The notes under the pieces are model-generated. The model searched no databases. It worked only from the letters and a program-made list of their open reading frames with translations, and was not told the origin of the DNA. Below are positions 44,521 to 55,661 of a stretch of 64,000 bases of DNA, in pieces; position 1 is the first letter of the stretch, and each line of letters starts with the position of its first letter. Both the position numbers and the translations under genes were made by a program. This DNA comes from Puniceicoccaceae bacterium Marseille-Q1082 (GTDB taxonomy: Bacteria; Verrucomicrobiota; Verrucomicrobiia; Opitutales; Intestinicryptomonadaceae), in contig CAJGBI010000002.1 in the NCBI GenBank assembly GCA_904424815.1, positions 248,001-312,000 of the forward strand. The letters run 5' to 3'.

Positions 44521-45960
44521 ATGCATACTAAATTCGCCGCCCGCCTGACGCCGTTTGCAGGTCTCATTTTCGCTTTCTCCGCGCTCTCCGCCGCCGAATA
44601 CGGCTATGTGGGAACGGAAACCTACTATTCGCTCGACGACCCCCAATCGTGGAGCCCCTCAACAGGCGCGGTAAAGGACACTTATTCGTGGATGGCGGGA
44701 AACGTGTTTATTTTCGATTCGGGCGCAAATCCCGGGGCGGCAAGCCAGATTGCGGTCAAATATTTTTCGGACGGCGACCAGCCGCGCGTCGGAGAGTTCG
44801 TTTTCAAAACCTCCATGACCCTCAACGGCCCGTCGGAGGACGCCTCCCCGTCGCTCTCCGCCGACAAAGCGACTATGCATTCGGGAGGCGGAGCGGCGCG
44901 CGAATATAAACTGAACCGCTTTCAACAGATAAAAATCGGTTCCGCCACAATAGGGGCGAACTCCGCCGAGCCGACCTCGGCTTCGACCATTTTCAGCATG
45001 TCTTTCCGCAACGGCGCGGAGGCGTACCACTACAATAGCGCGTCGGACAATTTCCTGTCGGCGGACGTCGGGCGCATGTCCCTCAACGGCGCATTGCCCT
45101 CCAACCCCAACGACCAGAACACCGCCATATGGTACATAAACAACCAGGCGGCGTACAGCCAGTCCGCGTCCGCCGTCGTGCGCGTGGGAGGAATCGACGG
45201 AACGGGCATAGTCAGGAACAATTTTGCCGACAACGCCGAGGGGCAGACGACCCTCGTGTTCTCCAACTCCTCCGACGCCTCGTTCAAGGGCATACTGATG
45301 GACGACTGGGTGGCGGACGTAAAAGTGTCGAAAATCACCGTGGTAATGGACGGGGCGGCGGACGCCACGCAAACTATCCGCCAGATTTCAAACAGCCCGC
45401 AAAGCGTGTGGAACAGAAACGACCTGGATTCCGTCGGAACCATCATAAAGAGCGGAACCCTCGCAATTTCGACGCAGGAAACCGCGCAGCTCTCGCGCAT
45501 ACGCATAGAGGGAGGGGCGCTCGCGGTCGCAGCGATGGACTCCGAAGGCGCCGGCGGAACGCTCTACACGCGCGGGATAGACTGGGCGGGCGGCAAGATA
45601 AAAATAGAAGTCAACAAGGGGATGATCTCGGCGGAAAACGGAATAGCCCAAGTCGGCGGAGACGATGCAAGATATGTTTTTGAGGTGGATTTGTCGGACT
45701 TCGCGCCCGACACGGCATTTGAGGGCGACGAATTTTCTCTGCTTGTTTCCGACTCCGAATCGTTCGGGGACGTATCGAAATACGAAGCCGAATTCGTCTA
45801 TAACGGGGTCGAAATCTCGGGCCTGAATTACGAAATCCTCTCGACGGCGCACGGGCTGAACATATCGCTAATGGGCACGATTCCCGAACCCGCGCAGGCG
45901 GCGGCGCTCTTCGGTTTGGCGGCAGTTATCCTGTCCGCCTTGCGCAAACGCCGACGCTAA
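44521..45960 (+). CDS. PEP-CTERM-anchored surface protein 1
   Basis: The 479-residue product has a signal peptide (FAARLTPFAGLIFAFSALSAA) and a beta-rich body with autotransporter-like features (GTIIKSGTLAISTQETAQLSRIRIEGGAL split about residues 330-360). It ends with a PEP-CTERM signal: IPEPAQAAALFGLAAVILSA followed by RKRRR. In such systems an exosortase cuts and anchors the protein at the surface. No binding or catalytic domain is recognised. It is followed by a strong terminator, so it is transcribed alone. Confidence 0.88.
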   Translation: MHTKFAARLTPFAGLIFAFSALSAAEYGYVGTETYYSLDDPQSWSPSTGAVKDTYSWMAGNVFIFDSGANPGAASQIAVKYFSDGDQPRVGEFVFKTSMTLNGPSEDASPSLSADKATMHSGGGAAREYKLNRFQQIKIGSATIGANSAEPTSASTIFSMSFRNGAEAYHYNSASDNFLSADVGRMSLNGALPSNPNDQNTAIWYINNQAAYSQSASAVVRVGGIDGTGIVRNNFADNAEGQTTLVFSNSSDASFKGILMDDWVADVKVSKITVVMDGAADATQTIRQISNSPQSVWNRNDLDSVGTIIKSGTLAISTQETAQLSRIRIEGGALAVAAMDSEGAGGTLYTRGIDWAGGKIKIEVNKGMISAENGIAQVGGDDARYVFEVDLSDFAPDTAFEGDEFSLLVSDSESFGDVSKYEAEFVYNGVEISGLNYEILSTAHGLNISLMGTIPEPAQAAALFGLAAVILSALRKRRR

Positions 45961-45980
45961 ATTTTGGCCCTGCCGCCCGA

Positions 45981-46012
45981 AAAAATCCCCCTTAGCGCGG
46001 GGGATTTTTTTT
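45981..46012 (+). terminator. Intrinsic terminator after PEP-CTERM protein 1
   Basis: Stem AAAAATCCCCC (45981-45991) and GGGGGATTTTT (45999-46009), loop TTAGCGC, followed by T. Confidence 0.93.
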
Positions 46013-46054
46013 GCCCCGCGCCCCTTGTGAAATGCGAACGCTAAAACGGAGAAA

Positions 46055-46083
46055 TTGACATTTCGGAAGATTTGCGCCATAAC
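46055..46083 (+). promoter_or_regulatory. Likely promoter of the DUF4832 gene
   Basis: TTGACA (46055-46060), 17-bp spacer, CATAAC (46078-46083). The ATG at 46090 lies where transcription would begin, so the mRNA may be leaderless. Confidence 0.45.
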
Positions 46084-46089
46084 GCCGAT

Positions 46090-47667
46090 ATGAAAATTTA
46101 CGCCGTTTCCGCCGCCGTATTGTTGTTTTGCGCAACCGCCCTCGCGGGTTCCGACGCATACGAAATATTCCGGCCGAAGGACAACCGAAAGGCGCTGATA
46201 AACCCGGACATGGGCTGGTGCGCCTATTTTTACTCGGGCAGGACGGGCAATTACGGCTATTATTTGGAGCCCTCAGACACCCTCGAATGGTTTCCGGGAA
46301 TGTCCGTCGTCTACATGCGCATTCCGTGGGCGTTTCTTGAGCCCAAAGACGGGGAATTCAACTTCGGGATTCTCGACACGCCCGCCCAGCGCTTCATAGA
46401 AAAAGGCAAGCAAATCGCAATCAGAATAAACAGCACGGAACACTGGATTCCGTGGGCAACCCCAAAGTGGCTCAAAGACAAAGGCGTCAAGGGAGTGCAG
46501 TTTACGGTGCGCAAGGGCCCCTCCCCCGACGGGCCGTGCTGGGAACCCGACTACCTCGACCCCATATTCCTGAAACACCTCGACCGCCTCGCCGCAAAGC
46601 TCGCCGAAAGGTACGACGGCAACCCCAATGTGGCGTTTGTCGACATCGGCTCTTTCGGCCTCTGGGGAGAGGGGCACACGGGGTACACAAGCAGGCTGTC
46701 GCGCGAAAAGAGCGCGGAGGTAGTCCGCAAACACATAGACATATACAAAAAACACTTCAAAAAAACCCAGCTCGTGATAAGCGACGACGTGGCGGGCTCC
46801 AACGAGCCCGGGCCGCACTTTCCCGCCACAGACTACGCGTTCTCGAAGGGCGTTTCGCTGCGCGACGACAGCATACTCGTCGACGCGCCCTCAGGCAAAA
46901 AGAAGTCGTGGTACCACGCGGAGATGGCGGGGCTGTTCTGGCCCGCGATGCCGGTGGTTTTAGAGCACGAACACTATGGGCTCTCGAAGGCGCGCGGTGC
47001 GTGGGACGGCGAAAAGCTCGCCGATTCCGTAGAGCGGTACCACGCAAGCTACATGTCTGCGCACTGGTGGCCCGACCGCTTCTACGAAGAGAACAAAGAA
47101 TTCGTGGAAAAGATAAACATGCGCCTCGGGTACAGGCTGTTTCCCGCCGAGATAAAATTTCCGGCGGCGGTCGAAATCGGCGAAAAATTTCCGGTAAAAT
47201 TCAAATGGGCAAACCTCGGCGTCGCCCCGTGCTACCGCGGCGGATTCCCCGCCCTCACCATAAAGGACTCCAAAGGCGGGATAGTGGCGGTTCTCGTGGA
47301 CGAATCGCTCGACGTGAAAACCCTGCCGGTCGCCCCAAAGGGCGAGCCGAAATTCGTCGAGAACTCCCCCGCATTCCGGATAGGCTTCAAGACGCCGCGA
47401 GAATTTTTCAACGAATTTACGCTTAAAATGGAAAAGCGCAACGGCGCGGAATTTTACGCCGGCCCCGTCACCCCGTCCACAAAGGCAGGGGACTGCGACG
47501 TGTACGTGTCGGTCGGCAAGCGCGACGGCACGCCTATCTACGAGCTGCCCCTCGACGGCGGCGACGGAAAGAAGCGGTACAAAATCGGCAGCATAAGGCT
47601 GCGCGAACCCTCCAAACCCGGCGTGGAAATAAAAGTGCGCGAAGACTCCCCGCAGGGGCCTCTTTAA
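46090..47667 (+). CDS. Secreted DUF4832-type glycoside-hydrolase-like protein
   Basis: From ATG 46090 the product is 525 residues with a signal peptide (KIYAVSAAVLLFCATALAG). An N-terminal TIM-barrel-like domain (SVVYMRIPWAFLEPKDGEFNF; VDIGSFGLWGEGHTGYTS with a possible catalytic Glu) is followed by a beta-sandwich DUF4832-like domain (KFKWANLGVAPCYRGGFPAL). Such proteins are glycoside hydrolase relatives (GH42/beta-galactosidase-like barrels) of unknown substrate. It stands between two PEP-CTERM genes. Confidence 0.83.
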   Translation: MKIYAVSAAVLLFCATALAGSDAYEIFRPKDNRKALINPDMGWCAYFYSGRTGNYGYYLEPSDTLEWFPGMSVVYMRIPWAFLEPKDGEFNFGILDTPAQRFIEKGKQIAIRINSTEHWIPWATPKWLKDKGVKGVQFTVRKGPSPDGPCWEPDYLDPIFLKHLDRLAAKLAERYDGNPNVAFVDIGSFGLWGEGHTGYTSRLSREKSAEVVRKHIDIYKKHFKKTQLVISDDVAGSNEPGPHFPATDYAFSKGVSLRDDSILVDAPSGKKKSWYHAEMAGLFWPAMPVVLEHEHYGLSKARGAWDGEKLADSVERYHASYMSAHWWPDRFYEENKEFVEKINMRLGYRLFPAEIKFPAAVEIGEKFPVKFKWANLGVAPCYRGGFPALTIKDSKGGIVAVLVDESLDVKTLPVAPKGEPKFVENSPAFRIGFKTPREFFNEFTLKMEKRNGAEFYAGPVTPSTKAGDCDVYVSVGKRDGTPIYELPLDGGDGKKRYKIGSIRLREPSKPGVEIKVREDSPQGPL

Positions 47668-48172
47668 AGCCGCCGAAACCGGCGGGCGCACGGGCTCCCC
47701 GCCGTTTTTATCCATGCCGCCGCGCAAAGAAAGCAAACGCCTCGCAGCCCGCCATACGGCGGAAGCTTTTTTCGCTCATTTGCGCGCGCAAATGGCGGAA
47801 AGAAAAAATTGCCCTTAAAATTCCGCCTCACCTGAAAAATATCTCCGCGCGGGGCTGAAACGGCATATAAACGCGCTTCCCGCCCTCCCCAAAAGCTTCC
47901 TCGCACAATGGGAAAACGCCGCGCGTTTCAAACGGCGCGGGTATGTTCCGCCCCGAAAAGCGCCGGGGCGAGATTCCGCAATCAGAAAGCGCCGCATGCC
48001 CGACGCCGCGGCTTCCGGAGCCGCCGCCCATCTGCGCAAAATTAGGCTCTCCCTGCGAAAACGAAAACGCGCGGAAATTGCCGCCATGCCGCGGCAATCC
48101 CGCAAAGCTTATGAAAATTGATTGAGAGAAATAAGATTTGACATAGTTGAAGTTTTTTGAAATATAAAATTT
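47668..48172. other. Long intergenic region without gene
   Basis: About 500 bp of GC-rich sequence with no supported gene. Short open frames occur on both strands, none with start signals. A weak GCCGCC/GGCGGG hairpin lies right after the upstream gene. The end is AT-rich and holds the next promoter. Confidence 0.5.
48138..48166 (+). promoter_or_regulatory. Likely promoter of PEP-CTERM gene 2
   Basis: TTGACA (48138-48143) with AATATA at 17 bp (48161-48166) or TATAAA at 19 bp (48163-48168). The ATG is at 48173, so the transcript would be leaderless or nearly so. No Shine-Dalgarno is present. Confidence 0.45.
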
Positions 48173-49249
48173 ATGACTAAAAAAATCTTTTCCCTATTGG
48201 CTTGCGCCGCTTTTTCCGCCGCGGCAACTTTCGCCCAAGCGCCCTATTTCAACGTGTTCATGGGCGGAACGGATTTCGCCCCGGGCACAACCAACGACAT
48301 TTCCGACGCCTCGAATTTCTACACTTTCCAAAACGACAGCGGTTCGGAAACTACAAGTCTCTGGGGGGCAAACAACAGAATAGACATTTCCGGAACGGGA
48401 AGCGCGCTGCAATCGCTCCAATCGATTAACGCGAGCAAATGGCTGGCATTCGGAGACTCGACATACAAAAACGCCCAGGGCGAGACCTCTCTCTACGCCC
48501 CCTATCCGAATCTCGTATTGGCGGAAACCCTGTCCGCACCGCAATCGCCGCATTTCTATTTCATATATTCGCAGGACGCGACGGTGACTTTCGGCTCCGC
48601 AAATTCCGAACAGGAGAGTTTTTCGTTTTCTACAAACGCCTTTTACAACAGGGGCGGAGGCTCGACGACATTTGAGATAGATCCCAACGCCGCCCAGCGG
48701 AATTTCACAGCCAGATTCAATGAGGCACATTTTGACAGAGGCGAAACGGTATTCGGCAGCGTCTCCCGCAAAAACGGATATTTTGATTCCTTCTCGGTCA
48801 CCGGCAACGTATCCATAACAAACAGAGGCAGCCTGGCGGTTTTCGCCAAGAGAATAAACGTGGGCGGAAATTTCGCCGCCGACGGAACGGGGACTTTGAC
48901 AATCGCCGTCCCCGACGGCACGCTCGACGCGCGGGAAGCGCTAATTTCGGTCGAAGGGGAATTTCAGCACCTCGATAAAATCGTGTTCGATTTCGCAAAC
49001 GCCGAAATCGGGTGGGGAGAATACACCCTCATTTCCGCGGGCTCGCTCGGCGAGGGATGGAGCGACATAGTGTCCGACGACGTGGAGATAAGGAACCTCC
49101 GGCTCGCGGCGGGCAATTCGGCGGAACTCGAATGGTCGGGGGGAAATTCCCTCATGCTCACGGTGAACATTCCCGAGCCCTCGGCGGCTGCGCTCGCGGC
49201 CGTTGCCGCCCTTTTGGCAGCCGCGCTCGGCAGGCGCGGGCGGATTTAA
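48173..49249 (+). CDS. PEP-CTERM-anchored surface protein 2
   Basis: The 358-residue product has a signal peptide (KIFSLLACAAFSAAATFAQA) and a beta-rich body in autotransporter style (INVGGNFAADGTGTLTIAVP; EYTLISAGSLGEGW). It ends with a PEP-CTERM signal (IPEPSAAALAAVAALLAA followed by a GRRGR basic end). It resembles PEP-CTERM protein 1 in layout but not clearly in sequence. No enzymatic domain is seen. Confidence 0.88.
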   Translation: MTKKIFSLLACAAFSAAATFAQAPYFNVFMGGTDFAPGTTNDISDASNFYTFQNDSGSETTSLWGANNRIDISGTGSALQSLQSINASKWLAFGDSTYKNAQGETSLYAPYPNLVLAETLSAPQSPHFYFIYSQDATVTFGSANSEQESFSFSTNAFYNRGGGSTTFEIDPNAAQRNFTARFNEAHFDRGETVFGSVSRKNGYFDSFSVTGNVSITNRGSLAVFAKRINVGGNFAADGTGTLTIAVPDGTLDAREALISVEGEFQHLDKIVFDFANAEIGWGEYTLISAGSLGEGWSDIVSDDVEIRNLRLAAGNSAELEWSGGNSLMLTVNIPEPSAAALAAVAALLAAALGRRGRI

Positions 49250-49345
49250 CCGGAGATTTTTCCGCGCGGGGGCCGCGCAATCCGCGAATTTCATCGCGCG
49301 CCGCCAGCAGCCGTCCGGCGCGCCCCGACAATGCCGCAGCGCGGC

Positions 49346-51822
<2,477 letters not shown>

Positions 51823-51900
51823 GTCCCTATCGTCTAGCCCGGTCTAGGACATTGGATTTTCATTCCAAGAACCGGGGTTCGAATCCCCGTGGGGACGCCA
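51823..51900 (+). tRNA. tRNA-Glu (anticodon TTC)
   Basis: The 78-nt sequence folds with acceptor GTCCCTA/TGGGGAC, anticodon arm TTGGA-TTTTCAT-TCCAA (anticodon TTC) and T-arm CGGGG-TTCGAAT-CCCCG. The 3' CCA is encoded, in contrast to tRNA-Ile2 in this window. Confidence 0.95.
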
Positions 51901-51912
51901 GAGGGTTAAGAA

Positions 51913-51950
51913 AATAAAATAGCCCGAACATTTTGTTCGGGTTTTTTATT
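51913..51950. repeat. 38-bp direct repeat, left copy, flanking IS copy 1
   Basis: Identical base for base to 53250-53287. It starts AATAAAATAGCCCGAAC and contains the terminator hairpin. It touches the left end of IS copy 1 directly. Confidence 0.93.
51923..51947 (+). terminator. Intrinsic terminator after tRNA-Glu
   Basis: Stem CCCGAACA/TGTTCGGG with a short T loop, followed by a T-rich tract. The A-rich left side makes it potentially bidirectional, which would also stop transcription from the IS. Confidence 0.85.
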
Positions 51951-53249
51951 GGGTCAACACCAAAGGTTGTGGAATAGGTTGATTTTTTAGATTTGTCTTT
52001 CATAGTTTTACCCCGCATTCCACGAGGACTCTCAGTCTGTAATTTTCAAAGTTTCTGTATCCGTAGGCTCTGCGTTGTATTAATTTCATCTTGCGGTGGA
52101 AGCCCTCCGTTATTCCGTTATTTTTTGTAAATCTCCACATTCTTATTATCGGCGCAAACCATTCGCTTATCGTTTCCGCAAGCTTCCCAAACTCTGTCGG
52201 CGCTTCGTATTTCATTATCTTCATCATTTCCTTTAACTTTCTTATGTTATCCCTGCATTGCTTTGCCGTCTGACTCTTTTTATTCAATAGCCCGCATAAT
52301 CGCTCCTTAAATTCGTACGCAAGCTCTATTGCCGGATTTCCCCTAAAAAAGCTTTTAAGCCGCTCCATCTCTTGCGCTTTTAGCCTCTCTCTCCTTTTCC
52401 GCAAAGGATAAGTAATCGATCTCTTCCACTTTACTTCTTCCTGCGCACTCTTGCAAAATTCCATAAAGTGGTGGAGCACTAATCGTATCACATGAAACCT
52501 ATCCGCTACTATCTTCGCCCTCGGAAAACATCTCCTTACGATACTTCGATATCCGCTCGATAAATCCATGCACACTACCTTCACATTTTCCCTGCCTTTG
52601 TACGACATTAGCGCGCCTGCTATATCGATATGTCTCTTCCCTTTAATAACATCGTATACCCTGTGGTGCGATAAGTCGGCTATCGTAGTCGCAAACTTGT
52701 AACCCTTGTGGATTGTGTGCTCGTCTATTCCTATAATTTCAGGACAAGGATAGTTGATTTGCTCTTTGAGCTTTTGCTCGTACCTACTGTGGATTGCCCG
52801 CTCAACCGTGCTTGCAGATATGCGGTAAATCCGGGCAATAGCCTTATTGCAAACGTTCCGAGCGTATTCACTTACGAGCCTGTTTTTGAACCTCTCCGAG
52901 TGACGAGCGTAAGGCCTTACTCCCTCAAGCCTTTCGCGAAAGACCCTTCCGCAATCGAGACACTTGTAACGCTTGCATTTTACCTTGAGATGATAAATAG
53001 CTCCGTTTTCAGAGACGTGCTTAATATAACGCCGGTAGGAATCGTAATGTATCAAACGATGCGACCCGCATAAGCAGTCGGGTATACCCGACTGCTTATG
53101 CTCAACTTCCGCAAGCGAAAAGTCTTGACCAACTCTTACTGTCCTGAGTATCTTGTAACCCTTGATTAACACATTGGGCATTGTAGAACATTTTTTATTC
53201 TCTTTGCCCTCTTTTTTTTCCACCATTCCACAATCTTTGACGTAGAGCG
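51951..53249 (-). mobile_element. ISL3-family insertion sequence, copy 1 (1299 bp)
   Basis: The ends GGGTCAACACC... (left) and ...GACGTAGAGCG (right) carry imperfect inverted repeats around the shared core CAAAGNTTGTGGAAT. The length is the same as copy 2, whose limits are fixed by its target duplication. It has no 8-bp duplication; a perfect 38-bp direct repeat flanks it instead. Confidence 0.88.
52000..53226 (-). CDS. ISL3-family transposase, copy 1
   Basis: The 408-residue product has an N-terminal zinc-finger region (GIPDCLCGSHRLIHYDSY; CKRYKCLDCGRVFRERLEG), a helix-turn-helix, and the DDE catalytic domain: IIGIDEHTIHKGY (first Asp), VCMDLSSGYRSIV and ADRFHVIRL, then the late Glu in NNGITEGFHRKMKLIQRRAYGYRNF (split about residues 370-395). 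The ATG at 53226 lies inside the IS; a longer frame to 53268 would begin outside it. It looks intact. Confidence 0.93.
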   Translation of the reverse strand: MVEKKEGKENKKCSTMPNVLIKGYKILRTVRVGQDFSLAEVEHKQSGIPDCLCGSHRLIHYDSYRRYIKHVSENGAIYHLKVKCKRYKCLDCGRVFRERLEGVRPYARHSERFKNRLVSEYARNVCNKAIARIYRISASTVERAIHSRYEQKLKEQINYPCPEIIGIDEHTIHKGYKFATTIADLSHHRVYDVIKGKRHIDIAGALMSYKGRENVKVVCMDLSSGYRSIVRRCFPRAKIVADRFHVIRLVLHHFMEFCKSAQEEVKWKRSITYPLRKRRERLKAQEMERLKSFFRGNPAIELAYEFKERLCGLLNKKSQTAKQCRDNIRKLKEMMKIMKYEAPTEFGKLAETISEWFAPIIRMWRFTKNNGITEGFHRKMKLIQRRAYGYRNFENYRLRVLVECGVKL

Positions 53250-53287
53250 AATAAAATAGCCCGAACATTTTGTTCGGGTTTTTTATT
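53250..53287. repeat. 38-bp direct repeat, right copy, flanking IS copy 1
   Basis: Identical to 51913-51950 and directly adjoining the right end of IS copy 1. It carries a second copy of the terminator hairpin. Confidence 0.93.
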
Positions 53288-53311
53288 TTCCCTATGGCGG
53301 AAACGCGGGGA
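53288..53311. other. Left part of an inverted-repeat sequence split by IS copy 2
   Basis: Joining this segment, one copy of the target duplication (TGGAATTT) and 54627-54690 recreates an uninterrupted sequence in which GGCGGAAACGCGGGGATGG pairs imperfectly with TTCCCCGATTTCGCC. Its nature (terminator, tRNA remnant or small repeat) is unclear. Confidence 0.5.
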
Positions 53312-53319
53312 TGGAATTT
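53312..53319. repeat. Target-site duplication of IS copy 2, left
   Basis: TGGAATTT, repeated at 54619-54626. Eight base pairs is the usual length for ISL3 elements. Confidence 0.92.
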
Positions 53320-54618
53320 GGGTCAACACCAAAGGTTGTGGAATAGGTTGATTTTTTAGATTTGTCTTTCATAGTTTCACCCCGCATTCTACAAGTACTC
53401 TCAAGCGGTAATTTTTAAAGTTTCTGTATCCGTAGGCTCGTCTTTGGATTAGCTTCATCTTGCGGTGGAAGCCTTCTGTAATTCCGTTATTCTTCGTAAA
53501 TCTCCACATTCTGATTATTGGCGCAAACCACTTGCTTATCGTTTCCGCAAGTTTCCCAAACTCTGTCGGCGCTTCGTATCTCATCACTTTCATCATTCCC
53601 TTTAACTTTCTTATGTTATTCTTGCATTGCTTTGCCGTCTGACTCTTCTTGTTTAGCAACTCGCATAGCTTCTCTTTAAATTCGTACGCAAGCTCGATTG
53701 CCGGATTTTCCTTAAAAAAGCTTTTAAGTCGCTCCATCTCTTGCGCTTTTAGCCTCTTTCTCCTTTTCCGCAAAGGATAAGTAATCTTTCTATTCCACTT
53801 TACTTCTTCCTGCGCACTCTTGCAAAATTCCATAAAGTGGTTGAGCACTAATCGTATCACATGAAACCTATCCGCTACTATCTTCGCCCTCGGAAAACAT
53901 CTCCTTACGATACTTCGATATCCGCTCGATAAATCCATGCACACTACCTTCACATTTTCCCTGCCTTTGTATGACATTAGCGCGCCTGCTATATCGCTAT
54001 GTCTCTTCCCTTTAATAACATCGTATACCCTGTGGTGCGATAAGTCGGCTATTGTCGTCGCAAACTTGTAACCCTTGTGGATTGTGTGTTCGTCTATCCC
54101 TATAATTTCAGGACAAGGATAGTTGATTTGCTCTTTGAGCTTTTGCTCGTACCTACTGTGGATTGCCCGCTCAACCGTGCTTGCAGATATGCGGTAAATC
54201 CGAGCAATAGCCTTATTGCAAACGTTCCGAGCGTATTCACTTACGAGCCTGTTTTTGAACCTCTCCGAGTGACGAGCGTAAGGCCTTACTCCCTCAAGCC
54301 TTTCGCGAAAGACCCTTCCGCAATCGAGACACTTGTAACGCTTGCATTTTACCTTGAGATGATAAATAGCTCCGTTTTCAGAGACGTGCTTAATATAACG
54401 CCAGTAGGAATCGTAATGAATCAAACGATGCGACCCACATAAGCAGTCGGGTATACCCGACTGCTTATGCTCAACTTCCGCAAGCGAAAAGTCTTGACTA
54501 ACTCTTACCGTCCTGAGTATCTTATAACCCTTGATTAACACATTGGGCATTGTAGAACATTTTTTATTCTCTTTGCCCTCTTTTTTTTCCACCATTCCAC
54601 AATCTTTGACGTAGAGCG
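53320..54618 (-). mobile_element. ISL3-family insertion sequence, copy 2 (1299 bp)
   Basis: Same orientation, length and ends as copy 1, bounded by a perfect 8-bp duplication TGGAATTT. Internal sequence differs from copy 1 at scattered positions, so the two are not a fresh duplication. Only 70 bp separate them. Confidence 0.93.
53369..54595 (-). CDS. ISL3-family transposase, copy 2
   Basis: The 408-residue product is nearly the same as copy 1, with substitutions mostly in the last third (for example LRKRRKRLKAQ and KKNNIRKLKGMMKVMRY-type changes). All catalytic segments (IIGIDEHTIH, DLSSGYRS, ADRFHVIRL, NNGITEGFHRK) are kept. Start ATG 54595 lies inside the IS; the frame extends outside to 54727 through flanking non-coding sequence. 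Confidence 0.93.
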   Translation of the reverse strand: MVEKKEGKENKKCSTMPNVLIKGYKILRTVRVSQDFSLAEVEHKQSGIPDCLCGSHRLIHYDSYWRYIKHVSENGAIYHLKVKCKRYKCLDCGRVFRERLEGVRPYARHSERFKNRLVSEYARNVCNKAIARIYRISASTVERAIHSRYEQKLKEQINYPCPEIIGIDEHTIHKGYKFATTIADLSHHRVYDVIKGKRHSDIAGALMSYKGRENVKVVCMDLSSGYRSIVRRCFPRAKIVADRFHVIRLVLNHFMEFCKSAQEEVKWNRKITYPLRKRRKRLKAQEMERLKSFFKENPAIELAYEFKEKLCELLNKKSQTAKQCKNNIRKLKGMMKVMRYEAPTEFGKLAETISKWFAPIIRMWRFTKNNGITEGFHRKMKLIQRRAYGYRNFKNYRLRVLVECGVKL

Positions 54619-54626
54619 TGGAATTT
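54619..54626. repeat. Target-site duplication of IS copy 2, right
   Basis: TGGAATTT, matching 53312-53319. Confidence 0.92.
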
Positions 54627-54749
54627 TTGGCGACAGCCAAAAACCCGCAGGGCAAGCGGCAGCGCAGTTCAATTCCCCGATTTCGCCAGAGGGTTAAGAA
54701 AATAAAATAGGGCAAGTTCAAGTACAAAATACCTCTATACCATTTACTA

Positions 54750-54777
54750 TTGACACGACACTTTGCAATAATACATT
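54750..54777 (+). promoter_or_regulatory. Likely promoter of the Sel1-repeat gene
   Basis: TTGACA (54750-54755), a 16-bp spacer and TACATT (54772-54777), 33 bp before the ATG at 54811. Confidence 0.45.
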
Positions 54778-54810
54778 TATAAAATGTAAATAAAGGTCAA
54801 TAATTATATT

Positions 54811-55647
54811 ATGAAATTATTTCTACTTATATTAACGTTATTTGCTCCAATATTCGCAATCGCCGATTCGGAATTAGAAACATATAATAAAGCGATTGAG
54901 GGCAAGACAGGCGCTGAACTAAACGCCATAGTGAAAAAATTGTCTGAAGAAGGCAATAAATATGCGTGTTATGATATAGCGGTACAAACCATATCCACGG
55001 AAGGCACGGAAGAACTCGGAGAAAAAATGCTGAAATATCTTTTTAATAAAGGAATGATAGAAGCCGGATATATTTTGTATTCCAACTACAACGATGAAAC
55101 ATCAAGGTTATATAATAGAAAAGCGGCGACAAGGCTGATTTTACAAATTGCGCAATCCGGAGACAGCGAAGCAATTAGAATATCCGGCATAAGATATTTA
55201 TACGGCATGGGAACGGAAAAAAATTTGAAGAAAGCAAAAGAGTTTTTAGAAAAAGCTATCGAAAAAAACAATTATAATTCCGCCTCCGAACTTTCCGAAA
55301 TATACATTCAAGAAAAAAATTATGCAAAAGCGTTGCCGTTGTTAAAAAAGAAAATGAATGAGGGAGATCTTTATGCGATTGAGCTCCTCGCAATTTTATA
55401 TGAAAATGGAATGGGAGTAGAAAGGGATTATATCACCGCATACGCATTGACGCTTTTGCATATTTACCAATACAGAAAAATATACAAAACGGACAATGGC
55501 ATTGAAAATCTATTCCATCGCAAGCGGAGACTGTTGAATGCCTTGGATTACGACAGTGAAAGAGAAGCTATAACATTGGCCGCAAGACTGTCCGTAAAAA
55601 TATTTAAAACTACCGAAAAAGACAGATTCAAAGAATTGTCAAATTAA
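54811..55647 (+). CDS. Exported Sel1-repeat protein (orphan immunity-like)
   Basis: The 278-residue product has a signal peptide (MKLFLLILTLFAPIFAIA) and several Sel1-like repeats: EAIRISGIRYLYGMGTEKNL, KKAKEFLEKAIEKNNYNSAS and YAIELLAILYENGMGVERDY. Codons are AT-rich, unlike the neighbouring hydrolases but like the Rhs-island immunity candidates, which also are exported helical-repeat proteins. No Rhs tip is next to it; two IS copies and tRNA-Glu lie upstream. It could be an orphan immunity gene or a general Sel1 scaffold. Confidence 0.83.
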   Translation: MKLFLLILTLFAPIFAIADSELETYNKAIEGKTGAELNAIVKKLSEEGNKYACYDIAVQTISTEGTEELGEKMLKYLFNKGMIEAGYILYSNYNDETSRLYNRKAATRLILQIAQSGDSEAIRISGIRYLYGMGTEKNLKKAKEFLEKAIEKNNYNSASELSEIYIQEKNYAKALPLLKKKMNEGDLYAIELLAILYENGMGVERDYITAYALTLLHIYQYRKIYKTDNGIENLFHRKRRLLNALDYDSEREAITLAARLSVKIFKTTEKDRFKELSN

Positions 55648-55661
55648 CTGAAAGGAAAGAT

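Noticed and set aside
51943-53257. An 8-bp target duplication for IS copy 1
   Set aside because: The flanking octamers TTTTTATT and AATAAAAT are not direct repeats; only the 38-bp repeat is present.
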